Positions 42,957 to 51,209 of a stretch of DNA of 64,000 nucleotides are shown one piece after another. Under the pieces are notes generated by a model. It ran no database searches, was not told the origin of the DNA, and saw only the letters and a list, made by a program, of their open reading frames with translations. The DNA lies in the NCBI GenBank assembly GCA_963825765.1, contig CAWGUU010000024.1:38462-102461 (forward strand). The letters are read 5' to 3'. Every line of letters starts with the position of its first letter. The first letter of the stretch is position 1. The translations under genes were made by a program, and so were the position numbers. The stretch is from CAWGUU01 sp963825765 (GTDB lineage: Bacteria; Actinomycetota; Acidimicrobiia; Acidimicrobiales; AC-14).

Positions 42957-43898
42957 CTACGCGCCCTTGTTGCGCAGGGCCAGGCCCCGCTCGTCGAGCT
43001 TGGCCAGCACCTCGTCGAGCGACTTCTGGCCGAAGTTGGTGATGGCCAGCAGGTCGTCCTCGGTCTTCAGCACCAGCTCGCCCACGGTGTTGATCTGGGC
43101 CCGCTTGAGGCAGTTGCGGGGACGCTCGGACAGGTCGAGCTCCTCGATGGCCAGGTCGAGGTCGGGGGAGCCGCTGCCCAGGGCGCCAGTCTCGCCCAGC
43201 TCCAGCGCCTGGGGCACGTCGCTCATCTCGGCCACCAGGCCGACCAGGGCGCGCAGGGTGGCACCGGCCGAAGCCAGCGCCTCACGGGGTGAGATGGACC
43301 CGTCGGTCTCGATGTCGAGGGTGAGTCGGTCGTAGTTGGTGGCCTGCTCGACGCGGGTCGGCTCGACGCTGAACGCCACCCGCCGAACCGGCGAGAAGAT
43401 CGAGTCCACCGGGATGACGCCGATGGTGGTCGACTTCTTGTTGCGCTCGGCCGAGACGTAGCCCCTGCCGCGCTCGACGGTGATGTCGACGGCCAGGCGG
43501 GCCCGGTTCGACATGGAGGCGATGTGCATCTCCGGGTTCAGGATCTCGACGTCGGCGGTGGCCTGCAGGTCGCGGGCCGTGACCTCACCGGGGCCGCGGG
43601 CGTCGAGCCGAAGCGTGACCGGCTCGTCGGACTCCACCGTGAGGACGAGGTCCTTGAGGTTCAGGATGATGTCGGTGACGTCCTCCTTCACCCCCGGGAT
43701 GGTGGCGAACTCGTGGAGCACGTCGTCGAAGCGGACCTGGGTGACGGCGGCACCGGGGATGGACGACAGCAGCGTGCGCCGCAGCGAGTTCCCCAGCGTG
43801 TGGCCGAACCCCGGCTCGAGGGGGGTGACGGCGAAGCGCTGGCGGTTGCCTTCCGGCTCGCCGATGGCTTCGACGGTGGGACGTTGGATGATCAGCAT
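42957..43898 (-). CDS. rpoA: RNA polymerase alpha subunit
   Basis: A 313-residue subunit. The assembly domain holds EPLEPGFGHTLGNSLRRTLLSSIPGAAVTQVRFDDVLHEF. After a linker, the C-terminal domain has LDLSERPRNCLKRAQINTVGELVLKTEDDLLAITNFGQKSLDEVLAKLDERGL, which binds UP elements and activators. It lies 10 bp after rpsD. Confidence 0.97.
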   Translation of the reverse strand: MLIIQRPTVEAIGEPEGNRQRFAVTPLEPGFGHTLGNSLRRTLLSSIPGAAVTQVRFDDVLHEFATIPGVKEDVTDIILNLKDLVLTVESDEPVTLRLDARGPGEVTARDLQATADVEILNPEMHIASMSNRARLAVDITVERGRGYVSAERNKKSTTIGVIPVDSIFSPVRRVAFSVEPTRVEQATNYDRLTLDIETDGSISPREALASAGATLRALVGLVAEMSDVPQALELGETGALGSGSPDLDLAIEELDLSERPRNCLKRAQINTVGELVLKTEDDLLAITNFGQKSLDEVLAKLDERGLALRNKGA

Positions 43899-43908
43899 GC
43901 AGTGACTC

Positions 43909-44532
43909 CTACTTCGAGTAGAGCTCGACGATGAGCGACTCCCGCACCGGCACGTCGATGTGCTCGCGCAGGGGGAGATCGCGGACGGTGACCGTGAAGC
44001 GCTCGTCGCCCGACTCCAGCCAGGCCGGGATCAGGCGGTCGATCGTGTCGAGGTTGTGGCGGAGGACGATCATGTTGCGCGACTTGGCCCGCACCGACAC
44101 CACGTCGCCCTTGCGCACCTGGTAGCTCGGGATGGTGACCCGCTTGCCGTTGACCGAGATGTGGCCGTGGCGGACGAACTGGCGGGCCTGGGACCGGCTG
44201 GCACCCCAACCGGCGCGGAAGGCCACGTTGTCGAGGCGCTGCTCGAGCATCCGCAGCAGGTTCTCGCCGGTGACGCCCTTCTGGCGGTTTGCCTCCTCGT
44301 ACATGTTGCGGAACTGCTTCTCGAGGACGCCGTAGATGCGGCGGGCCTTCTGCTTCTCCCGCAGCTGGAGCAGGTACTCGGACTCGCGGATGCGACCGCT
44401 GCCGTGCTCACCCGGCGGGTAGGGCCGGCGCTCGATCGGGCACTTCATCGAGTCGCATTTGGGGCCCTTGAGGAACAGCTTCATCTTCTCCCGGCGGCAG
44501 AGCCGGCACACGGGACCTGTGTAGCGAGCCAT
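43909..44532 (-). CDS. rpsD: 30S ribosomal protein S4, zinc-binding form
   Basis: A 207-residue protein. The start at 44532 gives MARYTGPVCRLCRREKMKLF, with cysteines C9, C12, C26 and C31 forming the zinc site of the C+ form. The S4 RNA-binding domain begins LEQRLDNVAFRAGWGASRSQARQFVRHGHISVNGKRV. It should also repress its own operon, as S4 does in many bacteria. Confidence 0.97.
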   Translation of the reverse strand: MARYTGPVCRLCRREKMKLFLKGPKCDSMKCPIERRPYPPGEHGSGRIRESEYLLQLREKQKARRIYGVLEKQFRNMYEEANRQKGVTGENLLRMLEQRLDNVAFRAGWGASRSQARQFVRHGHISVNGKRVTIPSYQVRKGDVVSVRAKSRNMIVLRHNLDTIDRLIPAWLESGDERFTVTVRDLPLREHIDVPVRESLIVELYSK

Positions 44533-44546
44533 CAGAGCATCGCCTC

Positions 44547-44561
44547 GCAAGCAGAGCTTGC
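44547..44561. repeat. small hairpin in the rpsK-rpsD gap
   Basis: GCAAGC-AGA-GCTTGC forms a six-base stem within the 117-bp gap between rpsK and rpsD. A GCTCG/CGAGC pair follows. In E. coli, S4 binds a structured leader in the alpha operon, but I cannot show that this is one. Confidence 0.35.
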
Positions 44562-44649
44562 TCGGCGAGCTTGATCGAGCCCCGGCCGCCCGGCGAAGCC
44601 GGACCGGCCTCCGCCGTTACTTCTGCTAGTGGACTGAGAATTCATATCC

Positions 44650-45048
44650 TCAGACCCTCCGACGCTTCGGCGGGCGGCAGCCGTTGTGGGGGATCGGCGT
44701 GAGGTCCTTGATGCCCGACACCTCGATGCCTGTGTTCTGGAGGGAGCGGATGGCGGTGTCGCGGCCCGAACCGGGGCCCTTCACCAGCACGTCGACCTTG
44801 CGCACGCCGTGCTCCATGGCCCGCCGGGCACAGGCCTCGGCCGCCAGCTGGGCGGCGAAGGGCGTCGACTTGCGCGATCCCTTGAACCCCACGTTGCCGG
44901 CGGACGCCCAGGCGAGGACGTTCCCCTCGAGGTCGCTGATGGAGATGATCGTGTTGTTGAACGAGCTCTTGATGTGGGCCACCCCGTAAGTGACGTTCTT
45001 CCTCTCGCGCTTCTTGGGGCGCCGGCCTCCCGGCTTCGGCTTGGGCAT
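44650..45048 (-). CDS. rpsK: 30S ribosomal protein S11
   Basis: A 132-residue protein. GVAHIKSSFNNTIISISDLEGNVLAWASAGNVGFKGSRKSTPFAAQLAAE and the tail DLTPIPHNGCRPPKRRRV are textbook S11. The ATG overlaps the rpsM stop by one base. The start is set by the MPKPKPGGRRPKKRE N terminus. Confidence 0.97.
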   Translation of the reverse strand: MPKPKPGGRRPKKRERKNVTYGVAHIKSSFNNTIISISDLEGNVLAWASAGNVGFKGSRKSTPFAAQLAAEACARRAMEHGVRKVDVLVKGPGSGRDTAIRSLQNTGIEVSGIKDLTPIPHNGCRPPKRRRV

Positions 45049-45428
45049 CAGTGCTTCCTGATCTTCTTCTTGCCGGCCACTGTCTTCTTGGGTCCCTTCC
45101 GCGTGCGGGCGTTCGTGTGGGTCCGCTGACCACGCACGGGGAGCCCCCGGCGGTGGCGGATGCCCTGGTAGCAGCCGATCTCGATCTTGCGCTTGATGTC
45201 CTGGGCCACGTCGCGGCGCAGGTCTCCCTCGACCTTCAGGTTCTGGTCGATGTAGTTCCTGAGCCGGGCGACCTCCTCGTCGGTGAGGTCGCGCACCCGG
45301 GTGGACGAGTCGATGTCGGTGGCCTCGCACACCTTGACGGCAGTGCTGCGGCCGATCCCGAGGATGTAGGTGAGGGAGATCTCCAATCGCTTCTCGCGGG
45401 GGATGTCGATGCCGGAAATTCGGGCCAC
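45048..45428 (-). CDS. rpsM: 30S ribosomal protein S13
   Basis: A 126-residue protein: ISGIDIPREKRLEISLTYILGIGRSTA, LRNYIDQNLKVEGDLRRDVAQDIKRKIEIGCYQGIRHRRGLPVRGQRTHTNARTRKGPKKTVAG. The start is GTG. It lies 7 bp after rpmJ. Confidence 0.97.
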   Translation of the reverse strand: MARISGIDIPREKRLEISLTYILGIGRSTAVKVCEATDIDSSTRVRDLTDEEVARLRNYIDQNLKVEGDLRRDVAQDIKRKIEIGCYQGIRHRRGLPVRGQRTHTNARTRKGPKKTVAGKKKIRKH

Positions 45429-45435
45429 GGCGCGC

Positions 45436-45549
45436 CTAGCCCTGCCGCTGCTTGTGGCGCGGGTTGGTACAGATCACCAGCACCTTGCCGTGCCGCCGGA
45501 CGATCTTGCAGTGATCGCAGATCGGCTTGACACTCGGTCGAACCTTCAT
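45436..45549 (-). CDS. rpmJ: 50S ribosomal protein L36, zinc form
   Basis: A 37-residue protein, MKVRPSVKPICDHCKIVRR and on to KQRQG. Cysteines C11, C14 and C27 with H32 form the zinc site. The exact usual length supports the start. Confidence 0.96.
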   Translation of the reverse strand: MKVRPSVKPICDHCKIVRRHGKVLVICTNPRHKQRQG

Positions 45550-45565
45550 TTCTGGGGGCCTTTGC

Positions 45566-45790
45566 TTACTTGTAGCGGTAGGTGATCCGACCGCGACTGA
45601 TGTCGTAGGGCGTGAGCTCAACCTGCACCCGGTCACCGGGGAGGATCCGGATGTAGTGCATGCGCATCTTCCCCGAGATGTGAGCCAGCACCTTGTGGCC
45701 GTTCTCGAGCTCGACGCGGAACATGGCGTTGGGCAAGGGCTCGACGACCTTGCCTTCCATCACGATCGCGTCTTCCTTGGGCTTGGGCAG
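45566..45790 (-). CDS. infA: translation initiation factor IF-1, apparent CTG start
   Basis: A 74-residue protein read from CTG at 45790: (M)PKPKEDAIVMEGKVVEPLPNAMF to PYDISRGRITYRYK, the normal IF-1 size and fold (S1-like OB). A perfect AGGAGG lies six bases before the CTG. The nearest in-frame ATG (45760) would cut the conserved N-terminal KEDAIV segment and has no such ribosome site. No ATG, GTG or TTG is in frame at the expected position. A rare start codon or a base error is possible; the gene itself is certain. Confidence 0.92.
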   Translation of the reverse strand: MPKPKEDAIVMEGKVVEPLPNAMFRVELENGHKVLAHISGKMRMHYIRILPGDRVQVELTPYDISRGRITYRYK

Positions 45791-45920
45791 GTGATTCCTC
45801 CTGAAACTGATTCTCTTGAGAACGAGACCCGGACGCGGCGCCGCACCAACCACCGCCCGGGGACAATCGAACAGCGTATCTCAATCTAGGACACTACGGC
45901 TCACGCAGAAACAGGCCACG

Positions 45921-45951
45921 CAGTCCAGAACGGCCTGCCTCAGTCCAGAAC
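45921..45951. repeat. 11-bp direct repeat at the map 3' end
   Basis: CAGTCCAGAAC occurs at 45921-45931 and 45941-45951, exactly 20 bp apart. The second copy includes the end of map, the first is in the gap before infA. It looks like a small duplication. The rest of the 149-bp gap has only a weak promoter-like stretch. Confidence 0.4.
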
Positions 45952-46689
45952 AGTCAGCACCTCCGGACCGTCGTCGGTGACCGCGATCGAGTGTTCGAAA
46001 TGCGCCGAAAGCGAGCCGTCGGCGGTGACGACGGTCCAGCCGTCCTTGTTCAACTCGGTCTTGGGGCTGCCGACGTTGACCATCGGTTCCACCGCGAACA
46101 CGTGGCCCACGATGATCTTCATGTTCTGGGAACGGTCGAGGGGCCGGTAGTTCGGGATCTGCGGCGCCTCGTGCATGGCTCTACCGATGCCGTGGCCGAC
46201 ATATTCCCTGACCACCCCGTACCCGGCCGCCTCGGCAACCTCCTGCACCGCGCCGCCGATGTCGAATATGCGGTTGCCCTTGCGGATCTGGTCGATCCCG
46301 GCCCACAGCGACTGCTCGGTCGTGCGCATCAGGCGTTCTGCCTCGGGCGAGACGTCGCCCACCGGAATGGTCCGGGCGGCGTCGCCGTGCCAGCCGTCGA
46401 TGATGGCCCCCGCGTCGATCGAGATGATGTCGCCCTCTTTCAGCACGTAGCCGCCCGGGATGCCGTGGACGATCACGTCGTTCGGCGACGTGCAGATCGT
46501 CGCCGGGAAGCCGTGGTAGTTGAGGAAGTTCGACTTGGCGTTCCGCTTGGCCAGCACCTCACGGGCCACCAGATCGAGGTCGGCAGTGGTCACGCCCGGA
46601 ACGGCAGCGGCCTGGCACGCGTCGAGCATCTCGGCCACCACCCGGCCGGCCTTGCGCATCTTCGCGATTTCGTTCTTGGTCTTTATCAC
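45940..46689 (-). CDS. map: type I methionine aminopeptidase
   Basis: A 249-residue metalloprotease that removes N-terminal Met. The metal ligands sit in SIDAGAIIDGWHGDAARTIPVG (two Asp), EYVGHGIGRAMHEAPQIPNY (His) and HVFAVEPMVNVG (Glu). The start is GTG, 13 bp after adk, in the usual secY-adk-map-infA order. Confidence 0.95.
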   Translation of the reverse strand: MIKTKNEIAKMRKAGRVVAEMLDACQAAAVPGVTTADLDLVAREVLAKRNAKSNFLNYHGFPATICTSPNDVIVHGIPGGYVLKEGDIISIDAGAIIDGWHGDAARTIPVGDVSPEAERLMRTTEQSLWAGIDQIRKGNRIFDIGGAVQEVAEAAGYGVVREYVGHGIGRAMHEAPQIPNYRPLDRSQNMKIIVGHVFAVEPMVNVGSPKTELNKDGWTVVTADGSLSAHFEHSIAVTDDGPEVLTVLD

Positions 46690-46702
46690 TGGGACCTCTG
46701 GA

Positions 46703-47371
46703 TCACTTTCGTTTCCCGAGCCTGTTCTCGATCGCTCTGAGGATCCGGCCGGTCACCACGTCGGGTACACCCTCGCCGTCGACCGAGGCCAGCCTGTCGG
46801 TGGAGAGGTACCAGGCGACGAGCGGCGCAGTCTGCTGCTCGTAGAGCTCCAGCCGTCGGCTGATGGCTGCTTCGGTGTCGTCCTCCCGCTGGATGACCTT
46901 TCCGCCGCAGCGGTCACAGGTCCAGTCGTGGTCGGGGCGGGCGTCGATGCCGTAGTTGGCCTCGCACTCCTCGCAGACCCGTCGGCCGGCCAGGCGCCTC
47001 AGCACCACTTCGGTGGGGACGTCGAGGGAGATGACCAGGTTCACAGCGTGGTCGCCCAGAATCTCGTCGAGCGCCTCGGCCTGGGCCACCGACCGCGGGA
47101 AGCCGTCGAGGACGAACCCCTCGTCCTCTGCGTCCTCCTTGGCCAGGCGCTCCTCCACCATGCCGATGACGACGTCGTCGGGAACCAGCTCGCCCGAGTC
47201 CATATAGGACGCGGCCTTCTGGCCCCACTGGCTGCCCGATTTCACCGCCAATCGGAACATGTCTCCGGTGGATATGCGGGGCACACCGAAGTGCCGAGCC
47301 AGCCGTCCCGCCTGGGTACCCTTCCCTGCTCCCTGCTTGCCCAGGATGACGAGCCTCGTGCCGGCGGCCAC
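46703..47371 (-). CDS. adk: adenylate kinase with zinc lid
   Basis: A 222-residue kinase. RLVILGKQGAGKGTQAGRLARHFGVPRISTGDMFR is the P-loop and AMP site, and FVLDGFPRSVAQAEALDE follows. The lid carries CEECEANYG and CDRCGG, a four-Cys zinc site seen in Gram-positive and deep-branching enzymes. A GTG at 47371 is chosen so that the protein starts near the P-loop. A 163-bp gap with an inverted repeat lies between it and secY. Confidence 0.95.
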   Translation of the reverse strand: MAAGTRLVILGKQGAGKGTQAGRLARHFGVPRISTGDMFRLAVKSGSQWGQKAASYMDSGELVPDDVVIGMVEERLAKEDAEDEGFVLDGFPRSVAQAEALDEILGDHAVNLVISLDVPTEVVLRRLAGRRVCEECEANYGIDARPDHDWTCDRCGGKVIQREDDTEAAISRRLELYEQQTAPLVAWYLSTDRLASVDGEGVPDVVTGRILRAIENRLGKRK

Positions 47372-47538
47372 TAGTGCTCCGGCTCGCAATTCGAGTGGAT
47401 GGATCGGCGAGCTCTCGGCGTCGCTGGCCAGGCGCACCGGAGCCAGGAGACTCTTGTCGTCTCCGGGCGAGGAGCAACGCAGCCAGCGGCGGCGAGAGCC
47501 GGCGAGACGCCGCTAGAACTTGCGAGTCGGAGCACTAG
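47371..47538. repeat. 16-bp inverted repeat flanking the secY-adk gap
   Basis: CTAGTGCTCCGGCTCG (47371-47386) and CGAGTCGGAGCACTAG (47523-47538) are inverted copies with one mismatch. They bracket the whole gap; one arm contains the secY stop and the other touches the adk start. The 136 bases inside carry no gene. Folding would bring the secY end and adk start together. A small inserted element is the other reading. Confidence 0.55.
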
Positions 47539-48824
47539 GTGAGGAAGCCCTCGTAGTTGCGCATCATCAGCTGGCTGTCGATCTGCTTCATGGTCTCCAG
47601 TGCCACGCCCACGGCGATGAGGACTGTGGTACCCCCGAACGGGAAGCCCTCCACGTCCCAGAAGCGCAGGATGATGTTCGGCACCAAGGCGATGGAGGCC
47701 AGGAACAGGGCGCCGGGCAGGGTGATGCGGTTGAGGATCTGGGCCAGGTAGCGCTCGGTCGGCGGTCCCGGACGGATGCCGGGGATGAAACCGCCCTGCT
47801 TGCGAATGATGTCGGCCTGCTGCTGGGGATTGAACGTGATCGCGGTGTAGAAGTACGTGAAAAACACGATCATGAGACCGTAGACGGTGATGTAGAACAG
47901 GCTGCCGGGGTTGACCAGGTTCGTGTTGATGAAGTTCACGACGCTGTCGATCTGGATCACGTTCGACAGCAGCACGGGGAAGTACAGCACCGAGCTGGCG
48001 AAGATGATCGGGATGACACCTGCCTGGTTGACCTTCAGGGGGATGTAGGTGCTCTGGCCGCCGTACATGCGGCGGCCCACGACTCGCTTGGCGAACTGGA
48101 CTGGGATGCGTCTCTGCCCCTGCTCGACGAACACGATGGCCACGATCATCCCCAGGCAGACCACGCAGAAGATACCGAAGGCGAAGTTCCCCTTCGTGGC
48201 CCGGATGTTCCCGAACTGTGCCGGCATGCGGCTCACCACGTTGGCGAAGATGATGATCGACATGCCGTTGCCGATCCCCCGCTGGGTGATCAGCTCGCCC
48301 ATCCACATGACGACGGCGGTGCCGGCGGTGATGGTGAGCACGATGAGCGCCACGTGAGGGACGTCGAAGTCCTTTACCAGCGGCACCGTGGTGGTGCCGT
48401 CGGCCAGGAGGCCGTTGTTGAACTGGTAGGTGATCCCGGTGGCCTGGAGGATGGCGAGGCCGACGGTCATGTACCGGGTCCACTGGGTGATCTTCTTCTG
48501 GCCGATCGCCCCCTGCTTCTGCCACTGCTCGATCTTGGGGATGACCACCGCCAGCAGCTGCATGATGATCGAGCTGGTGATGTACGGCATGATCCCCAGG
48601 GCGAAGACCGCCATCTGGGTCAAGGCACCGCCGGAGAACAGGTTGAGGAAGCCCAGCACCCCGCCCTGCTCGGCCTGGGCCTGCAGGTCCTGCACCGCGC
48701 TGAAGTCGATACCCGGGACGGTGACGTTCGACCCGAGCCGGTAGAGGGCGATGATCGCCAGGGTGAAGAGGATCTTGTTCCGGAGGTCCGGGATCTTGAA
48801 GACGTTCTTCAGGCTCGAAAGCAC
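47535..48824 (-). CDS. secY: protein translocase subunit SecY
   Basis: A 429-residue channel protein with ten membrane helices. LRNKILFTLAIIALYRLGSNVTVPGI is helix 1 and the start of the plug region, IMQLLAVVIPKIEQWQKQG and GQSTYIPLKVNQAGVIPIIFASSVLYFP are conserved, and NPQQQADIIRKQGGFIPGIRPGPPTERYL is the ribosome/SecA loop. The start is GTG and the stop TAG. Confidence 0.96.
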   Translation of the reverse strand: MLSSLKNVFKIPDLRNKILFTLAIIALYRLGSNVTVPGIDFSAVQDLQAQAEQGGVLGFLNLFSGGALTQMAVFALGIMPYITSSIIMQLLAVVIPKIEQWQKQGAIGQKKITQWTRYMTVGLAILQATGITYQFNNGLLADGTTTVPLVKDFDVPHVALIVLTITAGTAVVMWMGELITQRGIGNGMSIIIFANVVSRMPAQFGNIRATKGNFAFGIFCVVCLGMIVAIVFVEQGQRRIPVQFAKRVVGRRMYGGQSTYIPLKVNQAGVIPIIFASSVLYFPVLLSNVIQIDSVVNFINTNLVNPGSLFYITVYGLMIVFFTYFYTAITFNPQQQADIIRKQGGFIPGIRPGPPTERYLAQILNRITLPGALFLASIALVPNIILRFWDVEGFPFGGTTVLIAVGVALETMKQIDSQLMMRNYEGFLT

Positions 48825-48857
48825 GTCACTCCTCGGGCGATCACAGTCGAGGGCGGA

Positions 48858-49343
48858 TCAGCGGTTGGTGAGGGCGTTGCCCCGTGCCGGCGGACGGCCC
48901 TCGAACGGAAGCGGCAGGACTTCAACCGTACCGCCTGCGGCCGTGATCGCCTGCTCGGCCGACTTGGAGAAGGCGTGGGCCTTGACCTGCAGGGCGCGGC
49001 TCAACTCGCCCCGTCCGAGCACCTTCACGAAGCCGTGCTTGTGGACGAGGCCCTTGGCCCGCAACGTCTGCGGCGACACCGTGTCGCCGTCGAAAGCCTC
49101 GAGGGCGTCGAGGTTGACGACGGTGTACTCGATCCGGAACGGGTTCTTGAAACCCTTGAGCTTGGGGACCCGCCGGCTGAGGGGCATCTGGCCGCCTTCG
49201 AAGCCGGGCGGCACCGAGCCGCGGGCTCCCTGGCCCTTGGTGCCTCGACCCGCGGTCTTGCCACCCTTGCCGGCGATCCCCCGACCGACGCGGCGCCGCT
49301 CTCGGGTCGAGCCCGGAGCCGGCTTGAGGTCGTGCACCTTCAT
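48858..49343 (-). CDS. rplO: 50S ribosomal protein L15
   Basis: A 161-residue protein: MKVHDLKPAPGSTRERRRVGRGIAGKGGKTAGRGTKGQGAR, then GGQMPLSRRVPKLKGFKNPF. The ATG overlaps the rpmD stop by four bases (ATGA). Confidence 0.96.
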   Translation of the reverse strand: MKVHDLKPAPGSTRERRRVGRGIAGKGGKTAGRGTKGQGARGSVPPGFEGGQMPLSRRVPKLKGFKNPFRIEYTVVNLDALEAFDGDTVSPQTLRAKGLVHKHGFVKVLGRGELSRALQVKAHAFSKSAEQAITAAGGTVEVLPLPFEGRPPARGNALTNR

Positions 49344-49543
49344 CGGGTCACCTCGCTCGCCGGGTCCTCCACCACAACGACCAGGTGGGGCACCTTGGCG
49401 ATCATCCCTCGGATCTCGGGGCGATCGGGAAGCGAGTTCGTCTTTCCGATCCGCCCCAGGCCGAGGGCGCGCAGCGTGGCCCGGTGGTTGGGCTTGGTGC
49501 CGATGGCCGACTTCACCTGCGACACCTGGAGCACGGTGGCCAT
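49340..49543 (-). CDS. rpmD: 50S ribosomal protein L30
   Basis: A 67-residue protein: LQVSQVKSAIGTKPNHRATLRALGLGRIGKTNSLPDRPEIRGMIAKVPHLVVV. Coupled on both sides: TGATG overlap with rpsE and ATGA overlap with rplO. Confidence 0.95.
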   Translation of the reverse strand: MATVLQVSQVKSAIGTKPNHRATLRALGLGRIGKTNSLPDRPEIRGMIAKVPHLVVVVEDPASEVTR

Positions 49544-50091
49544 CAGGCCACTTCCTTGGGCACGTGGGAGCCCCGGCGGGTCTCGTTGTAGGCCCGCAGC
49601 AGGCCCGGGGGGCAGACCTCTTCGGGGGACAGGCCGCGGTTGCGGGCGATCTCGTCGGGCCGCTTCAGGCCCTTGAGTCCGGCCACAGTGGCGTGGGCGA
49701 CGTTGATGGCGTTGGACGACCCCAGCGACTTGGCCAGGATGTCGTGGACGCCGGCCGACTCGAGGATGGCGCGGGCGGCCCCACCGGCGATGACCCCGGT
49801 GCCGGGCGCCGCCGGCTTCAGCAGCACCCGCCCGGCGCCCCTCTCGCCGAGGATCGGGTGGGTGATCGTGGTGCCGGCCAGCGGGACCTCGAACAGGTTC
49901 TTCTTGGCCTCCTCGATGCCCTTCTGGATGGCGGCGGGCACCTCCTTGGCCTTGCCGTAGCCGAGCCCCACCTTGCCGGCACCGTCGCCCACCACCACCA
50001 GGGCGGTGAACGAGAACCGCCGACCGCCCTTGACCACCTTGGCCACGCGGTTGATCGTGATGACCCTCTCTTCGTAATCCTTTTCTGCCAT
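49543..50091 (-). CDS. rpsE: 30S ribosomal protein S5
   Basis: A 182-residue protein: YEERVITINRVAKVVKGGRRFSFTALVVVGDGAGKVGLGYGKAKEVPAAIQKGIEEAKKNL and GTGVIAGGAARAILESAGVHDILAKSLGSSNAINVAHAT. Normal length; 29 bp after rplR. Confidence 0.97.
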   Translation of the reverse strand: MAEKDYEERVITINRVAKVVKGGRRFSFTALVVVGDGAGKVGLGYGKAKEVPAAIQKGIEEAKKNLFEVPLAGTTITHPILGERGAGRVLLKPAAPGTGVIAGGAARAILESAGVHDILAKSLGSSNAINVAHATVAGLKGLKRPDEIARNRGLSPEEVCPPGLLRAYNETRRGSHVPKEVA

Positions 50092-50120
50092 CTACTTCGT
50101 CCTCGTTCGCTCGCAGAGCA

Positions 50121-50489
50121 TCAAAATTCCAGCCCGCCTTCTCGTGCCGCGTCGGCTACTGCCGCCACCCGGCCGTGGTAGAGGTTGCCGCCCCTGTCGA
50201 AGACCACCTTGCTGACGCCCGCGGCCTTGGCCCGGTCGGCGATCAGGCGGCCGACCGTGGCCGCGGCTTCCTTGTTGCCCGTCTTCCCGCTGGAGCGGAG
50301 ACCGGCTTCCACGGTGCTGGCGGCGGCGAGGGTGCGGCCGGTGGTGTCGTCGATCACCTGGGCGGTGATGTGGCGGTTGGACCGGAACACGGCCAGGCGG
50401 GGGCGTTCGGTGGTCCCCCGCACCAGCTTGCGCACCCGTGCGTGGCGCCGCTGCCGGGCAACCTGCTTCTTCTTGGTGGAGAACGTCAC
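50121..50489 (-). CDS. rplR: 50S ribosomal protein L18
   Basis: A 122-residue protein with a GTG start: ARQRRHARVRKLVRGTTERPRLAVFRSNRHITAQVIDDTTGRTLAAAST and the end VVFDRGGNLYHGRVAAVADAAREGGLEF. It binds 5S rRNA. The 169-bp gap to rplF holds a repeat. Confidence 0.96.
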   Translation of the reverse strand: MTFSTKKKQVARQRRHARVRKLVRGTTERPRLAVFRSNRHITAQVIDDTTGRTLAAASTVEAGLRSSGKTGNKEAAATVGRLIADRAKAAGVSKVVFDRGGNLYHGRVAAVADAAREGGLEF

Positions 50490-50529
50490 GAGAACAGCCC
50501 CATTTCGGTGTAATCCCGGTGGCCGTGAA

Positions 50530-50658
50530 CGCCGCCGAAGGCGGCCCCCGCCGGCTGCCGGCTGAGCAGGGACAGCGTGGAGGTCGGCCGGCTCCGCCGG
50601 TCGGCCGAAGCTCGATCAGCTCGACCGAACGGAGCGAAGCGGAGTGAGGGCGAAACCA
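50530..50658. repeat. intergenic repeat, copy A (rplF-rplR gap)
   Basis: Shares with copy B (52824-52962) a 20-base identical start (CGCCGCCGAAGGCGGCCCCC), a central CCGGCTCCGCCGG hairpin and an end with CCGAACGGAGCGAAGCG followed by GTGAG. The segments between are diverged. Each copy ends at the stop of a ribosomal gene. They look like one mobile or recombining intergenic repeat family. Confidence 0.6.
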
Positions 50659-51198
50659 TCACTTCGCCGCCTTTCCGGCCTTGCGGCGGACGACTTCGCC
50701 GGCGTAGCGGATTCCCTTGCCCTTGTACGGCTCGGGCTTGCGGATGGCGCGGATCTCGGCGGCCACCTGGCCCACCGCCTGCTTGTCGATGCCCTTCACG
50801 CTGATCCGGGTAGGGGCGGGGACGACGAAGGTGATCCCTGGAGGGGCCTGCACGACGACGGGGTGACTGAAACCGAGGGCCAGGTCGAGCCGGGTGTCGC
50901 CCTGGGCCACGGCCCGGTAGCCCACACCCACGATCTCCAGGTCCTTCTGGAACCCATTGGTGACGCCGACGACCATGTTGTTCACCAGCGACCGGGTGAG
51001 GCCGTGCAGGGCCCGATGCGACCGCTCGTCGTCCGGGCGTTCCACCACCAGGACGCCGTTCTCGCGGCGAACGGTGATGTCGGCCGGCAGGTCGCGCTCG
51101 AGCGTGCCCTTGGGGCCGGTGACCGTCACATGGCCGTCGGCCAGGGTGACGTCGACGCCGGCGGGCACCGGGATGGGAGCTTTTCCGATTCGGGACAC
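50659..51198 (-). CDS. rplF: 50S ribosomal protein L6
   Basis: A 179-residue protein: SRIGKAPIPVPAGVDVTLADGHVTVTGPKGTLERDLP, then a second domain with PEPYKGKGIRYAGEVVRRKAGKAAK. The start is GTG, 11 bp after rpsH. Confidence 0.97.
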   Translation of the reverse strand: MSRIGKAPIPVPAGVDVTLADGHVTVTGPKGTLERDLPADITVRRENGVLVVERPDDERSHRALHGLTRSLVNNMVVGVTNGFQKDLEIVGVGYRAVAQGDTRLDLALGFSHPVVVQAPPGITFVVPAPTRISVKGIDKQAVGQVAAEIRAIRKPEPYKGKGIRYAGEVVRRKAGKAAK

Positions 51199-51209
51199 CT
51201 AGTGCTCCT

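Noticed and set aside
47520..49676. A 718-residue plus-strand frame opposite secY and rplO
   Set aside because: Shadow of SecY and L15; no motif and no ribosome site.
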